Assembly (NCBI GenBank): GCA_025934695.1
Contig: JAICWS010000005.1
Span: forward strand, 62,001 to 126,000
From: Alphaproteobacteria bacterium
Lineage (GTDB): Bacteria; Pseudomonadota; Alphaproteobacteria; Micavibrionales; UBA2020
DNA: 64,000 bases
Direction of reading: 5' to 3'
This document shows, piece by piece, positions 35,875 through 43,767 of the stretch; within the stretch, counting starts at the first letter, position 1; every line of letters begins with the position of its first letter. The position numbers and the translations under genes were made by a program. Below the pieces are notes generated by a model, which was not told where the DNA came from, made no database searches, and worked only from the letters and a program-made list of their open reading frames with translations.

Positions 35875-36891
35875 ATGAAACTCGCTTCCTTGAAACACGG
35901 CCGCGACGGGCGGCTGGTGGTTGTGACGCAGGATCTCGCGCAATGCGCGCCGGCGGAAAAGGTGGCCCCGACGCTGCAGGCGGCGCTGGACGACTGGGCC
36001 ACGGTGCAGCCGAAGCTGGAACACCTGGCCCACGACCTCGAACAGGGCCGCGCGAAGGATGCGATGCCGTTTTATCCGAAGCTCTGCGCCTCGCCCCTGC
36101 CCCGCGCCTATCAGTGGGCGGACGGCAGCGCTTACGTGAACCACGTCGAGCTCGTGCGCAAGGCGCGCGGCGCGGAAATGCCGGAAAGCTTCTGGACCGA
36201 TCCGCTGATGTATCAGGGCGGCTCCGACACCTTCCTGTCGCCGACAGACGACATCGCCTTCGCCGACGAAGCCTGGGGCATCGATTTCGAAGGCGAAGTC
36301 GCGGTCATCACCGGCGACGTGCCGATGGGCACCCCCACTGAAGACGCCGGGCAATACATCCGCCTGCTCATGCTGGTGAACGATGTGACGTTGCGCGCGG
36401 TCGCGGCGCCTGAACTGGCCAAAGGCTTCGGTTTCTACCAGTCCAAGCCCTCGTCCGCCTTCTCGCCCGTCGCGATTACGCCGGATGAGCTCGGCGACAA
36501 GTGGAGAGATTACAAAGTCCACCTGCCGCTCCTTACCAGATGGAACGGCGATAAATTCGGCGCGCCTGAAGCGGGCGTCGACATGGTCTTCAGCTTCGCG
36601 CAGCTGATCGCGCACGCGGCGAAAACACGCCCCCTCGCGGCCGGAACCATCATCGGTTCGGGCACCATCTCGAACAAGGACCGGAGCAAGGGCCATGCCT
36701 GCATCGTCGAGAAACGCATGCTCGAAAAAATCGAGCAGGGCGAAAGCAAGACGCGTTTCATGAAGTTCGGCGATACGATCAAAATCGAAATGCTGGACGC
36801 GCATGGGAAATCGATCTTCGGCGCCATCGACCAGAAGGTCGCCAAGTACACCTATGAAGCCACCGCGCCCAAGAAGGCGGCGGCGGGGTAA
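35875..36891 (+). CDS. fahA: Fumarylacetoacetate hydrolase family protein (probable fumarylacetoacetase)
   Basis: Last step of tyrosine catabolism, splitting fumarylacetoacetate into fumarate and acetoacetate. The 338-residue protein carries the metal-binding acidic residues in WGIDFEGEVAVITGDVP and FLSPTDDIAFADEAWG, and FYQSKPSSAFSPVAITPDEL, SGTISNKDRSKG in the C-terminal half. The operon position strongly supports the specific function over other members of this broad family. Maleylacetoacetate isomerase is not encoded nearby. Confidence 0.88.
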   Translation: MKLASLKHGRDGRLVVVTQDLAQCAPAEKVAPTLQAALDDWATVQPKLEHLAHDLEQGRAKDAMPFYPKLCASPLPRAYQWADGSAYVNHVELVRKARGAEMPESFWTDPLMYQGGSDTFLSPTDDIAFADEAWGIDFEGEVAVITGDVPMGTPTEDAGQYIRLLMLVNDVTLRAVAAPELAKGFGFYQSKPSSAFSPVAITPDELGDKWRDYKVHLPLLTRWNGDKFGAPEAGVDMVFSFAQLIAHAAKTRPLAAGTIIGSGTISNKDRSKGHACIVEKRMLEKIEQGESKTRFMKFGDTIKIEMLDAHGKSIFGAIDQKVAKYTYEATAPKKAAAG

Positions 36892-36894
36892 TTT

Positions 36895-37851
36895 CTAGAG
36901 AGACATCTCCCAGTCCTGGCCGACGACGTCCTTGCCGAAACGGGTGTGGGTCGTTTCCCTGACGATTTTCAGGCCGGCTTCCTGGAACAGCGGGATGGCG
37001 TAATCGAGGACGCTTTCGGTGCGCATGCGCAGTTTTTTATAGCCGACATGCCGCGCGAAACGGACGAGTTCGTTCAGCAGGTTCGAACCGATCCCCATCC
37101 CGCGCGCATGGGGCGCCACATAGAGCAGGCGCAGCTCGCCGCACTCCTGTCCATTGTCGACGAGGAATACCGAGCCAACAAGGTGCCCGTCCATTTCGGC
37201 GACCCAGCAGCGTTCCTTGGCGGGGTTGAAGCTGCGGATGAATTCGGCCGATTTTTCCGCAACCAGCGCCTCGAATTCGCTGTTGAAGCCGTAATCTTCC
37301 GCGAAGCGGACGGCATGGTTGTGGATGATCAGCCCGATATCGCCCATGCGGTGCGGCCGGATGACATAAGGCGGCGGCGTGACGCGGTCGTCGGTCATCC
37401 GGCCTTGGTTGATGATGCGGTCGATCGTCGTCATCGCACCGACGAGGCGGATCTGCTCCGGCACGGCCAGCGGGGAAACGATGTTGGTGATAATCCGGCG
37501 CGCCTCGGTCAGGATGTCGTCGCTGACCTTGCGGCCTTTCTTCGTCAGGAGGATGTTGCGCTGGCGCGCGTCTTCCTTCGACTTTTCCTTGGTGATAAGC
37601 CCGTCCTTCTCGAAGCGGCACAGGATGCGGCTTAAATACCCGCCATCGAGCTTCAGCTCGCGCGCGAGCACGGTCGCTGTAGTCGCCTTTTTGACGCTGA
37701 GTTCATTCAGGACGCGCAGCTCCGCGGGCGAAAACGAGCTGCCGAAAATATTCTCGGCCAGCAGCCCGATACGCTGCATGTACATTCGATTGAAGCTTCT
37801 GATTACTTCCAGGCGCTGTTCGAAGCCCGGATCCGGCTGCAATTCTGACAT
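36895..37851 (-). CDS. MarR-family regulator fused to a GNAT acetyltransferase
   Basis: A 318-residue fusion. The N-terminal MarR winged helix (about 1-150) contains SSFSPAELRVLNEL, ATVLARELKLDGGYLSRILCRF and DARQRNILLTKKG; the C-terminal GNAT domain (about 165-318) contains AEMDGHLVGSVFLV, LRLLYVAPHARGMGIGSNLL (acetyl-CoA-binding R/Q-x-x-G-x-G/A type loop) and LFQEAGLKIVRE. I chose ATG 37851; an in-frame ATG 27 codons upstream has no clearer ribosome-binding site. This fusion is recurrent in bacteria; targets are unknown. It converges on fahA. Confidence 0.88.
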   Translation of the reverse strand: MSELQPDPGFEQRLEVIRSFNRMYMQRIGLLAENIFGSSFSPAELRVLNELSVKKATTATVLARELKLDGGYLSRILCRFEKDGLITKEKSKEDARQRNILLTKKGRKVSDDILTEARRIITNIVSPLAVPEQIRLVGAMTTIDRIINQGRMTDDRVTPPPYVIRPHRMGDIGLIIHNHAVRFAEDYGFNSEFEALVAEKSAEFIRSFNPAKERCWVAEMDGHLVGSVFLVDNGQECGELRLLYVAPHARGMGIGSNLLNELVRFARHVGYKKLRMRTESVLDYAIPLFQEAGLKIVRETTHTRFGKDVVGQDWEMSL

Positions 37852-38016
37852 GTGCGATACGGTGAAAAAGATTTGGTTCTCAAATTTGGTAGGGCGCTTC
37901 CGCGCCCGCCTCCCCAGTTCTGCCTCAAGCATAGCAAAAAACCCTGCTGGAATGACAGGATTTCGGCACAGTCACTTCTTTTGGAGACAAGTTTTACTTT
38001 ACAGAAAAGCGCTGAC

Positions 38017-38598
38017 CTAGCGCAGATTGATAAGCGCCCATTTTTGATCACGCTTGTCAAAATGGAAAGGCTGCACGTTGGCGCTATGGTCGAGCTCGGT
38101 AAACAGGCAGCGCCGCAGCACGCGATATACGCCGCCATGTGCGACGAAGAGAATGTTTTCTCCTTCGAATTGCTCAAGATTCCGGCGGAAAGCCGCAATT
38201 GTGCGGACGCGGAAGTCGGCATAGGGTTCCCCTTTGGGCGGACAGGGATAGCCATTTTCCTCGGCCGGCAGGCCCTTTTTAAGCATTCCGTCCTTCAATT
38301 CATCCATCTCGGCGATCCTTAGCCCTTCGAACTCGCCGAAATGCCGTTCTTTCAGGCCCTCGTCCACCGCCAGCGGTTTTTGCAGCGCAGCATTGACGAT
38401 CGAGGCGGTTTCGTAAGCGCGCGACAGGGTGCTGGCGACGATGCGCTGGATCGGCGCGCGGGCGAGAATCGACACCACCTGCTCCGCCTGGGCGCGGCCC
38501 GTATCGTTGAGGGGGATGTCGGTATGGCCCTGGATCAGGCCGGACTTGTTCCAGTCCGTTTCGCCGTGGCGCAGGAAATAGAATGAACGCTGGAGCAT
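38017..38598 (-). CDS. Histidine phosphatase family protein (phosphoglycerate-mutase-like)
   Basis: A 193-residue enzyme of the RHG superfamily. FLRHGETDWNKSGLIQG holds the phospho-His, STLSRAYETA the conserved Arg, and VAHGGVYRVLRRCLF the second His. The family includes cobalamin-pathway phosphatases, sugar-phosphate phosphatases and broad-specificity enzymes; nothing here decides between them. It diverges from the lipoprotein gene. Confidence 0.88.
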   Translation of the reverse strand: MLQRSFYFLRHGETDWNKSGLIQGHTDIPLNDTGRAQAEQVVSILARAPIQRIVASTLSRAYETASIVNAALQKPLAVDEGLKERHFGEFEGLRIAEMDELKDGMLKKGLPAEENGYPCPPKGEPYADFRVRTIAAFRRNLEQFEGENILFVAHGGVYRVLRRCLFTELDHSANVQPFHFDKRDQKWALINLR

Positions 38599-38663
38599 GG
38601 CACCTTCATGGACTTAACGATTGAAACTGGATAACTTATATAAAATTTTCCAGCGGAGTAAAT

Positions 38664-38972
38664 ATGCTTCATCGGGTCCTGCCGGCATTTGTCGGGCTGA
38701 TTTTTCTCTCCGCCTGTGCGGCGCCTCCGCCCCCTCCGGTGCAGAAGCCTGCGCCGCACCCTGTCTGCAGCACCCTCGACCACATGCTGCACGAACTGGA
38801 GAAGAACGCAAATTACGCTTATACAGCGGATGCTATCGACAGCCACGAAGAAGTCCATGAGTGGTTCGTCAATCCCAGGACGCGGAAATGGGTGCAGATC
38901 CACGTCTACAGCAACCTGAAGGCCTGCATCGAATTCAAGGGCTCGGACTGGCATTGGGCGCTGGATCATTGA
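38664..38972 (+). CDS. Small lipoprotein (102 aa), function unknown
   Basis: A signal peptide ends in the lipobox LSAC (Cys18), followed by a Pro-rich linker (APPPPPVQKPAPHP), so the product is probably a lipid-anchored periplasmic protein. The mature part is about 80 residues with two Cys (CSTLD, ACIEF). CGGAG precedes the ATG, with TATATAAAA-type sequence upstream. No recognised family. Converges on the DUF3299 gene with a 12-base gap. Confidence 0.75.
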   Translation: MLHRVLPAFVGLIFLSACAAPPPPPVQKPAPHPVCSTLDHMLHELEKNANYAYTADAIDSHEEVHEWFVNPRTRKWVQIHVYSNLKACIEFKGSDWHWALDH

Positions 38973-38984
38973 CCCGGCCGTCAA

Positions 38985-39578
38985 TCACTTCACCAGACTG
39001 ACGTCCGTCATCCGGTAGAAGGTGCTATTTTCCGGGTCTTTTTCGACCAGCTGCAGCTTACCCTTCAGCGTGATCGCGTCATAGGAGAATTTGATCGGCT
39101 GCTTGTCGGCATGGACCTCGATCACCAGCGCGGGCGAGACATGGTAATGAAACGGGCAGCTGACCGGGAACGGGCCGAACAGGAACAGCTGCTGCTTGTC
39201 GACCGCGCCCAGCGGAAACATGAAGCCCTTGACCGTGATTTCCTTGCCATTGAGCGCTTTCACCTCGGGCGGGAAGCCGGGTTTGAAATACTGGAAGTCG
39301 AAGCCTTGCTTGTCCTTGCCCTCGATGTTGATTTCCTTGGTTTTGCCGAAGGTGCGCCAGTCGACGCCGCCCTTGGGGATGTCGACATAGTCCTTGGCGT
39401 AATCCGCAAGCGTGCGGTTGGGCGAGTCCAGCACCATCGTGCCCATATCGATCTTGCCGGTCACGGTCATCTCGGACTGCGTGAGACCCGTGGTTTCAGG
39501 CGTCGCCTTCTGCTTGGTGAAGGCGTAAGCCGGCGCCGCCATAAGCAGGGCAGAAAGGATGGCTGCGATTATCCTCAT
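38985..39578 (-). CDS. Secreted DUF3299 protein
   Basis: A 197-residue protein with signal peptide MRIIAAILSALLMAAPAYA. The C-terminal domain (about 105-195) matches DUF3299: VKGFMFPLGAVDKQQLFLF, SCPFHYHVSPALVIEV, and the final KFSYDAITLKGKLQL. The Cys-Pro-x-Cys of the fusion protein at 18654 is SCPFHYH here, so one Cys is replaced by His-containing sequence. Its start overlaps the permease stop by 4 bases, making it the third gene of the ABC operon. I infer that it is a periplasmic partner of the transporter; the substrate is unknown. Confidence 0.8.
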   Translation of the reverse strand: MRIIAAILSALLMAAPAYAFTKQKATPETTGLTQSEMTVTGKIDMGTMVLDSPNRTLADYAKDYVDIPKGGVDWRTFGKTKEINIEGKDKQGFDFQYFKPGFPPEVKALNGKEITVKGFMFPLGAVDKQQLFLFGPFPVSCPFHYHVSPALVIEVHADKQPIKFSYDAITLKGKLQLVEKDPENSTFYRMTDVSLVK

Positions 39579-40780
39579 GCGCGCCCCCGCGCAAGAATGC
39601 CCGCGATATCGGTGCGCGCGGCGGAGAGGGCTGGAACGGCGCCCGCCAGAAGCCCGGTGCCGAGGCCCACGGTCAGCAATAATCCGTCCGTCTGCGTCAG
39701 GGATAGCATTTCCGAAGGAAGCACCAGACCCTGCAGGCTCGCAATCGTCGAGGCGGCGCAGAAAGCCAGCATATGCCCTGCGGCGATGCCCGCTATCGTA
39801 CCCGCCGCGCTCAGCATCATGCCTTCGGCAATGACAGTGCCGGATAGCGTCAGGGGCGAGGCGCCAAGGACGCGCAGCACGCCCAGGTCATAGCGACGCG
39901 CCGACAGGCTGGAGGCCAGCGATGAAAGCAGCATCAGGGCCGAAAGTGCGATAAACCCCGCACCCAGCGCCGTCAGTAGGTCACGGCCGAAACCGAGGCT
40001 TTGCGACAGGCGCGTCATTTCATAGCCGGGATTGGCGGCCAGCAGGTTCGAGGTCTTGTTGATCTCGCGTGGCAGGTTGATGATGGCGATGGGACTGTGA
40101 ACCTTCACCAGCAGCGCCGTGACCTGGTGGCCGATCTTCTGCTCCTCCGCGGCGTCGGGGTCGCCCGCATCGGGATGGCGGTGCAGCTCCTGCACGCTTT
40201 CGACGGAGGTCAGGATCAGCCGGTCGAGCACGGTACCCGTCGGCTTCATGGTTCCCGTGATCTGGTAGAGATGGAAGTTATGCACGTCGTCGCTGTCGGC
40301 CGACAGCCCGTGCACGCCCGCGAACCTGTCGCCGACTTTCAGCTCGGTGAAAGCGCCCGCGACGGCGTCGAAGGGTTTCGAAAACATTACGCCGTCGCGA
40401 ATCGTCGCATGATAAAGCGCCGGATAATCCGGCGTCGTGCCCGCGATGCGAAAACCGTGATAATTATCTCCAAGAGCGAGTGGAATAATCTGGCTGATCT
40501 TCGGATTATGCTTCATCTTCTCGTAATCTTCGGCCTCGATGTTCCCGGTGGGAACATCGGCATGGTAGACGGACGACAGGACGAGCTGCAAAGGACTTCC
40601 CTTCGCGCCGATGACGACATCGATGCCTTCCGCGTTGCGCATGAAGCTAGTCTCGATGGAGCCGGAGAGCAGGAAGATGCAACTCAGCAGCGCGAACCCT
40701 GCGCCGGCCGCGAGGACGCAGAGCGAGGCCTGCAAAGGACGCGATTTGATCGATGCGGCGGCGAGCGACAGCGCGTTCAT
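39575..40780 (-). CDS. ABC transporter permease, FtsX/MacB type
   Basis: A 401-residue protein with one N-terminal membrane helix (about 17-41), a periplasmic domain (about 45-255) and three C-terminal helices (about 275-300, 325-350, 365-390), the layout of LolC/E-, FtsX- and MacB-type mechanotransmission permeases. DVVIGAKGSPLQLVLSSVYH (about 54-73) is a segment I associate with the subgroup found next to DUF3299 genes. It overlaps both neighbours by 4 bases (ATGA). Probably moves a substrate within the periplasm or energises a periplasmic protein rather than importing a solute. Confidence 0.88.
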   Translation of the reverse strand: MNALSLAAASIKSRPLQASLCVLAAGAGFALLSCIFLLSGSIETSFMRNAEGIDVVIGAKGSPLQLVLSSVYHADVPTGNIEAEDYEKMKHNPKISQIIPLALGDNYHGFRIAGTTPDYPALYHATIRDGVMFSKPFDAVAGAFTELKVGDRFAGVHGLSADSDDVHNFHLYQITGTMKPTGTVLDRLILTSVESVQELHRHPDAGDPDAAEEQKIGHQVTALLVKVHSPIAIINLPREINKTSNLLAANPGYEMTRLSQSLGFGRDLLTALGAGFIALSALMLLSSLASSLSARRYDLGVLRVLGASPLTLSGTVIAEGMMLSAAGTIAGIAAGHMLAFCAASTIASLQGLVLPSEMLSLTQTDGLLLTVGLGTGLLAGAVPALSAARTDIAGILARGRA

Positions 40781-41439
40781 GCGGCCTCCCTGGCCCGGCC
40801 TTCGAGCCGGATGACATGCTTGAAATGATGGATGATGCGATTGTCGTGGGTCGCGATGAGCAGCGCCGCCCCCGCCTCTTTCGCCTGGTCATGGAGCAGT
40901 TTCAGCACGATCTCGGCGTTTTCATCGTCGAGGGCCGAGGTCGGCTCGTCCGTCATGATGATCTTCGGGCGATTCAGCACGGCGCGCGCGATGGCAGCGC
41001 GCTGCTGCTCGCCCTGGCTCAAGGCTTCCGGCTTGCGGTGCGCCTTGCCGATGAGGCCCAGTGTCGTCATGAGATGGTCGATGCGCTTTTCGTCGCGCGG
41101 CATATCGGCCATGTCGGCCGCGAGCGCGATGTTCTGGCGCAGGTTCAGCGTGGGCAGCAAGTGCAGCGTCTGGAACACGAAACCGAAATTCTCGCCCCGC
41201 AGATGGTCGCGTGCGCGCGGCGCGAGCGTATAGACATCATGGCCCTTGAAATGCACCGATCCCGTTGCCGGCTTCAGCAGCCCCGCCAGCACCGACAAGA
41301 GCGTCGTCTTGCCGGAGCCCGAAGGACCCAGCACCAGCGTCTTCTCCATCGTCTCGACGCGAATATCGGGAAACGCCAAAGGCGGCGTGCCCTTGCGCAG
41401 GACGGATATATTTTTGGACTGAAGCAGTATCCCCGACAT
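40777..41439 (-). CDS. ABC transporter ATP-binding protein, LolD/MacB type
   Basis: A 220-residue ATPase: Walker A GPSGSGKTT (about 38-46), Q-loop VFQTLHLLPTL, signature SQGEQQRAAIARA, Walker B KIIMTDEPTSALD and H-loop IATHDNRI. The pattern is of the LolD/MacB/FtsE class that pairs with FtsX-like permeases. I chose ATG 41439 with GGGAAAAGGGA upstream; a TTG 10 codons earlier is in frame. It begins 53 bases after the tRNA-Thr 3' end on the same strand, so read-through from the tRNA promoter is possible. Confidence 0.92.
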   Translation of the reverse strand: MSGILLQSKNISVLRKGTPPLAFPDIRVETMEKTLVLGPSGSGKTTLLSVLAGLLKPATGSVHFKGHDVYTLAPRARDHLRGENFGFVFQTLHLLPTLNLRQNIALAADMADMPRDEKRIDHLMTTLGLIGKAHRKPEALSQGEQQRAAIARAVLNRPKIIMTDEPTSALDDENAEIVLKLLHDQAKEAGAALLIATHDNRIIHHFKHVIRLEGRAREAA

Positions 41440-41491
41440 GTCCCTTTTCCCGAGCGGCTTGCCACCCAAAGCTCGCGAAGCGAGTGAAGGA

Positions 41492-41566
41492 TGGTGCTGT
41501 TGAAGCGGATTGAACGCTCGACCTCCCCCTTACCAAGGGGGTGCTCTACCACTGAGCTACAACAGC
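41492..41566 (-). tRNA. tRNA-Thr (GGT anticodon)
   Basis: The minus strand folds as a cloverleaf: acceptor GCTGTTG with CAACAGC, D-arm GCTC-AGTGGTA-GAGC, anticodon arm CCCCC-TTGGTAA-GGGGG with anticodon GGT, variable region AGGTC, and T-arm GAGCG-TTCAATC-CGCTT. Discriminator A and CCA are encoded. A short CTCGC-TTC-GCGAG hairpin follows. Confidence 0.96.
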
Positions 41567-41650
41567 ATACTCTTTAACATCAATGGGTTAGGCTTGCGCC
41601 ACCGGCCCCAAGGGATCGCTGGATGTATGGATAAGGTAAAATCCCCTGTC

Positions 41651-41720
41651 TTGTCAACAAATCTCCTTTCCATTAAGAAAGTCAATGACCCGCTCCAAAT
41701 TACAGAAAGACCAGCCATGA
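41651..41720 (+). promoter_or_regulatory. Promoter and short leader ORF in front of nitronate-monooxygenase-like gene 1
   Basis: TTGTCA (41651-41656), 17-base spacer, TAAGAA (41674-41679), then AGTCA and an ATG at 41685. That ATG opens a 12-codon frame (MTRSKLQKDQP, stop at 41718-41720) whose TGA overlaps the ATG of the main gene (ATGA at 41717-41720). Transcription would start at the leader ATG, so the main gene may depend on translation of this leader. The five-base gap from -10 to ATG is the same as at 43768 and 45021. Confidence 0.45.
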
Positions 41721-42775
41721 CGCCCGATTCCGGCGCTCCGCCGTCCCCGAAAACGACTGCCGACACCCTGAAATCGAAAACATCGCTGCCCGTCATCGTG
41801 GCGCCGATGTTCCTCGTCTCAAATCCCGACATGGCGCTGGCCTCATGCAAGGAAGGGCTGGTCGGCAGTTTTCCCGCCCTGAACCAGTTGACGAGCCAAG
41901 GCTTCGAAGACTGGCTCATTAAAATGAATGATGGCATCGAGAAACTGAAGAAAGATAATCCGGGCCAGACCATCGGCCCTTATGCCGTCAACCTGATCGT
42001 CCACAAGACCAATCCGCGTCTCGAGGAAGACCTGGCGCTTTGCATCAAGCACAAGGTGCCGGTCGTCATCACCTCGCTGGGCGCAGTGCCGGACCTCGTC
42101 AAGGCCGTGCATGCCTACGGCGGCATCGTGCTGCATGACGTGACGAACATCGAGCATGCCAAGAAAGCGGCGGCGGCCGGCGTCGATGGGTTGATTGCTG
42201 TGTCCGCCGGTGCTGGCGGCCATGCGGGCACGCGTAATCCAGTTTCACTCGTCAATGAGATCCGCGAATTCTTCGACGGTGTCGTCGTGCTGGCGGGTTG
42301 CCTGTCCAACGGACATGACGTACTGAGCGCAGAGGTCATGGGCGCGGATTTTGCCTATATGGGCACTCGCTTCGTCGCAACGAAAGAATCATCGGCGGAT
42401 CCGGCCTATAAACAAATGATCGTCGATGCCTCGGCCACCGACGTGGTCTATACGTCGGCGGTGAGCGGCATTCCTGCGAACTTCCTGAAGGACAGCATGG
42501 CGAAAGCCGGCTTCGACGTCGAAAAGCTCAAAAAGGAAGGCGCCGCCGCCGGCAAACTGAAGCCAATGAACGCTGACGGCGAAGAGGCCAAGGCCTGGAA
42601 AACCGTCTGGTCGGCAGGCCAGGGCGTCAGCAATATCCATGACATCCCTTCGGTCGAAGATCTCGCCAAGCGTCTCGAGACCGAATATGCGGAGGCGAAG
42701 GAAGAACTGGCGAAAAAGCTCGGCATCGCCCCCGCGAAGCCGAAAGCCGCCGCGCCGAAAGCGCCGAAGCCGTAA
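41717..42775 (+). CDS. Nitronate monooxygenase-like FMN protein, paralogue 1
   Basis: A 352-residue TIM-barrel flavoprotein of the nitronate monooxygenase / 2-nitropropane dioxygenase family, which oxidises nitroalkanes (nitronates) using FMN. The core contains LPVIVAPMFLVSNPDMALA (about 23-41), VPVVITSLGAVPDL, GGHAGTRNP and VVLAGCLSNGHDVLSAEVMGADFAYMGTRFVATKES, the FMN phosphate region. The Lys/Pro-rich tail is non-conserved. The start at ATG 41717 is preceded by AGAAAGA and overlaps a short leader frame. One of three paralogues in 4.4 kb. Confidence 0.88.
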   Translation: MTPDSGAPPSPKTTADTLKSKTSLPVIVAPMFLVSNPDMALASCKEGLVGSFPALNQLTSQGFEDWLIKMNDGIEKLKKDNPGQTIGPYAVNLIVHKTNPRLEEDLALCIKHKVPVVITSLGAVPDLVKAVHAYGGIVLHDVTNIEHAKKAAAAGVDGLIAVSAGAGGHAGTRNPVSLVNEIREFFDGVVVLAGCLSNGHDVLSAEVMGADFAYMGTRFVATKESSADPAYKQMIVDASATDVVYTSAVSGIPANFLKDSMAKAGFDVEKLKKEGAAAGKLKPMNADGEEAKAWKTVWSAGQGVSNIHDIPSVEDLAKRLETEYAEAKEELAKKLGIAPAKPKAAAPKAPKP

Positions 42776-42783
42776 GAAACACG

Positions 42784-42904
42784 CGTAACCCCGTCGAAGG
42801 CCGGGGTCTCTGCACTCGCAAAATAAATTGGCGGACATCGTCACAAACGATATCCGCCATTTTTGTTGATATATCCAAGACCCCCGGCTTTCGCCGGGAT
42901 TACG
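42784..42904. repeat. Paired palindromic repeat element (GTAACCCCGG family), copy C
   Basis: Outer arms CGTAACCCCGTCGAAGGCCGGGGTCT and AGACCCCCGGCTTTCGCCGGG plus ATTACG flank an inner stem TGGCGGACATCGT / ACGATATCCGCCA with one mismatch. The inner part aligns with copy A base for base over most of its length. It lies between converging genes. Confidence 0.85.
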
Positions 42905-42912
42905 AAAGTGTT

Positions 42913-43626
42913 TTACCTGCGATCGCCCATCAGGCTGATCAGCATATTGAACAGGTTGATGAAGTTCAGGTACATGCGCAGCGCGCCGGTGAGGGCCATC
43001 TGGTCGTTATTGCCGCCGTATTGATAGCTCTCCTTGATGTACTGGGTATCCCAGGCGGCAAGCCCGGTGAAGATGACGACGCCCATGATCGACACGGCCC
43101 ACTGGAGGCCTGCCGAATGGAAGAACATGTTGAAGAGCGAGGCGAAGAAGATGCCCATAAAGCCCATCATCATGAACGATCCCATCTTCGTGAGGTCGCG
43201 CTTCGTCGTATAGCCGTAGAGGCTGGTCGCGGCGAAGGTCGCGGCGGTGATGAAAAAGACCCGCGCGATGCTCTGCGCCGTGAAGACGAGGAAGATCGAG
43301 CCCATGGAGAGGCCCATCAGCGCCGAGAACAGCGCGAACATTCGCGTGGCTTCCCCTGCCTCCATGCGCGACAGGCGCTGGGGCGTGAGACCGAACCACA
43401 GAAAGGCGAGCGGCGCGAAGGCCACTACATAGAACAAGGGCGTGCCGAAGATCGCGTGCGCGAGAGCGGGCACCGAAGCGACGCCCCAGGCGACGAGACC
43501 GGTGATACCAAGACCGATGGTCATGATGTTATAGACCTTGCGCATATGCGCCTGCAGGCCGGCGTCGATATCGCTGCCATAGGCCGCGCGATTGACGGAC
43601 TGGTTTTCAAGCGGATCGAAGGACAT
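42913..43626 (-). CDS. Bax inhibitor-1 / YccA family membrane protein
   Basis: A 237-residue protein with about seven hydrophobic segments. ALMGLSMGSIFLVF, SLYGYTTKRDLTKMGSFMMMG and the C-terminal FTGLAAWDTQYIKESY ... LYLNFINLFNMLISL-like end are typical of the bacterial BI-1/YbhL group, with conserved acidic residues in the last helices that may form a pH-sensitive cation leak. Some members modulate membrane protease activity. It lies between two nitronate-monooxygenase-like genes but on the opposite strand, so no operon link. Confidence 0.92.
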   Translation of the reverse strand: MSFDPLENQSVNRAAYGSDIDAGLQAHMRKVYNIMTIGLGITGLVAWGVASVPALAHAIFGTPLFYVVAFAPLAFLWFGLTPQRLSRMEAGEATRMFALFSALMGLSMGSIFLVFTAQSIARVFFITAATFAATSLYGYTTKRDLTKMGSFMMMGFMGIFFASLFNMFFHSAGLQWAVSIMGVVIFTGLAAWDTQYIKESYQYGGNNDQMALTGALRMYLNFINLFNMLISLMGDRR

Positions 43627-43733
43627 TTCTTGTTTTTCCTTTCAAAGCTATTGAATTCATTGCTTTATACGCAGGAGTTTAGGCGATGGATGGGTGGGGA
43701 GTCACTAAATAAAAGACAAGGTTTTCCAAGCTC

Positions 43734-43762
43734 TTGACCGAACCCTGCGCCACCGCTACCGT
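43734..43762 (+). promoter_or_regulatory. Promoter of nitronate-monooxygenase-like gene 2 (probable leaderless transcript)
   Basis: TTGACC (43734-43739), 17-base spacer, TACCGT (43757-43762), then GCATT and ATG at 43768. With normal sigma-70 spacing the transcript starts on the start codon. No Shine-Dalgarno is present. Confidence 0.6.
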
Positions 43763-43767
43763 GCATT

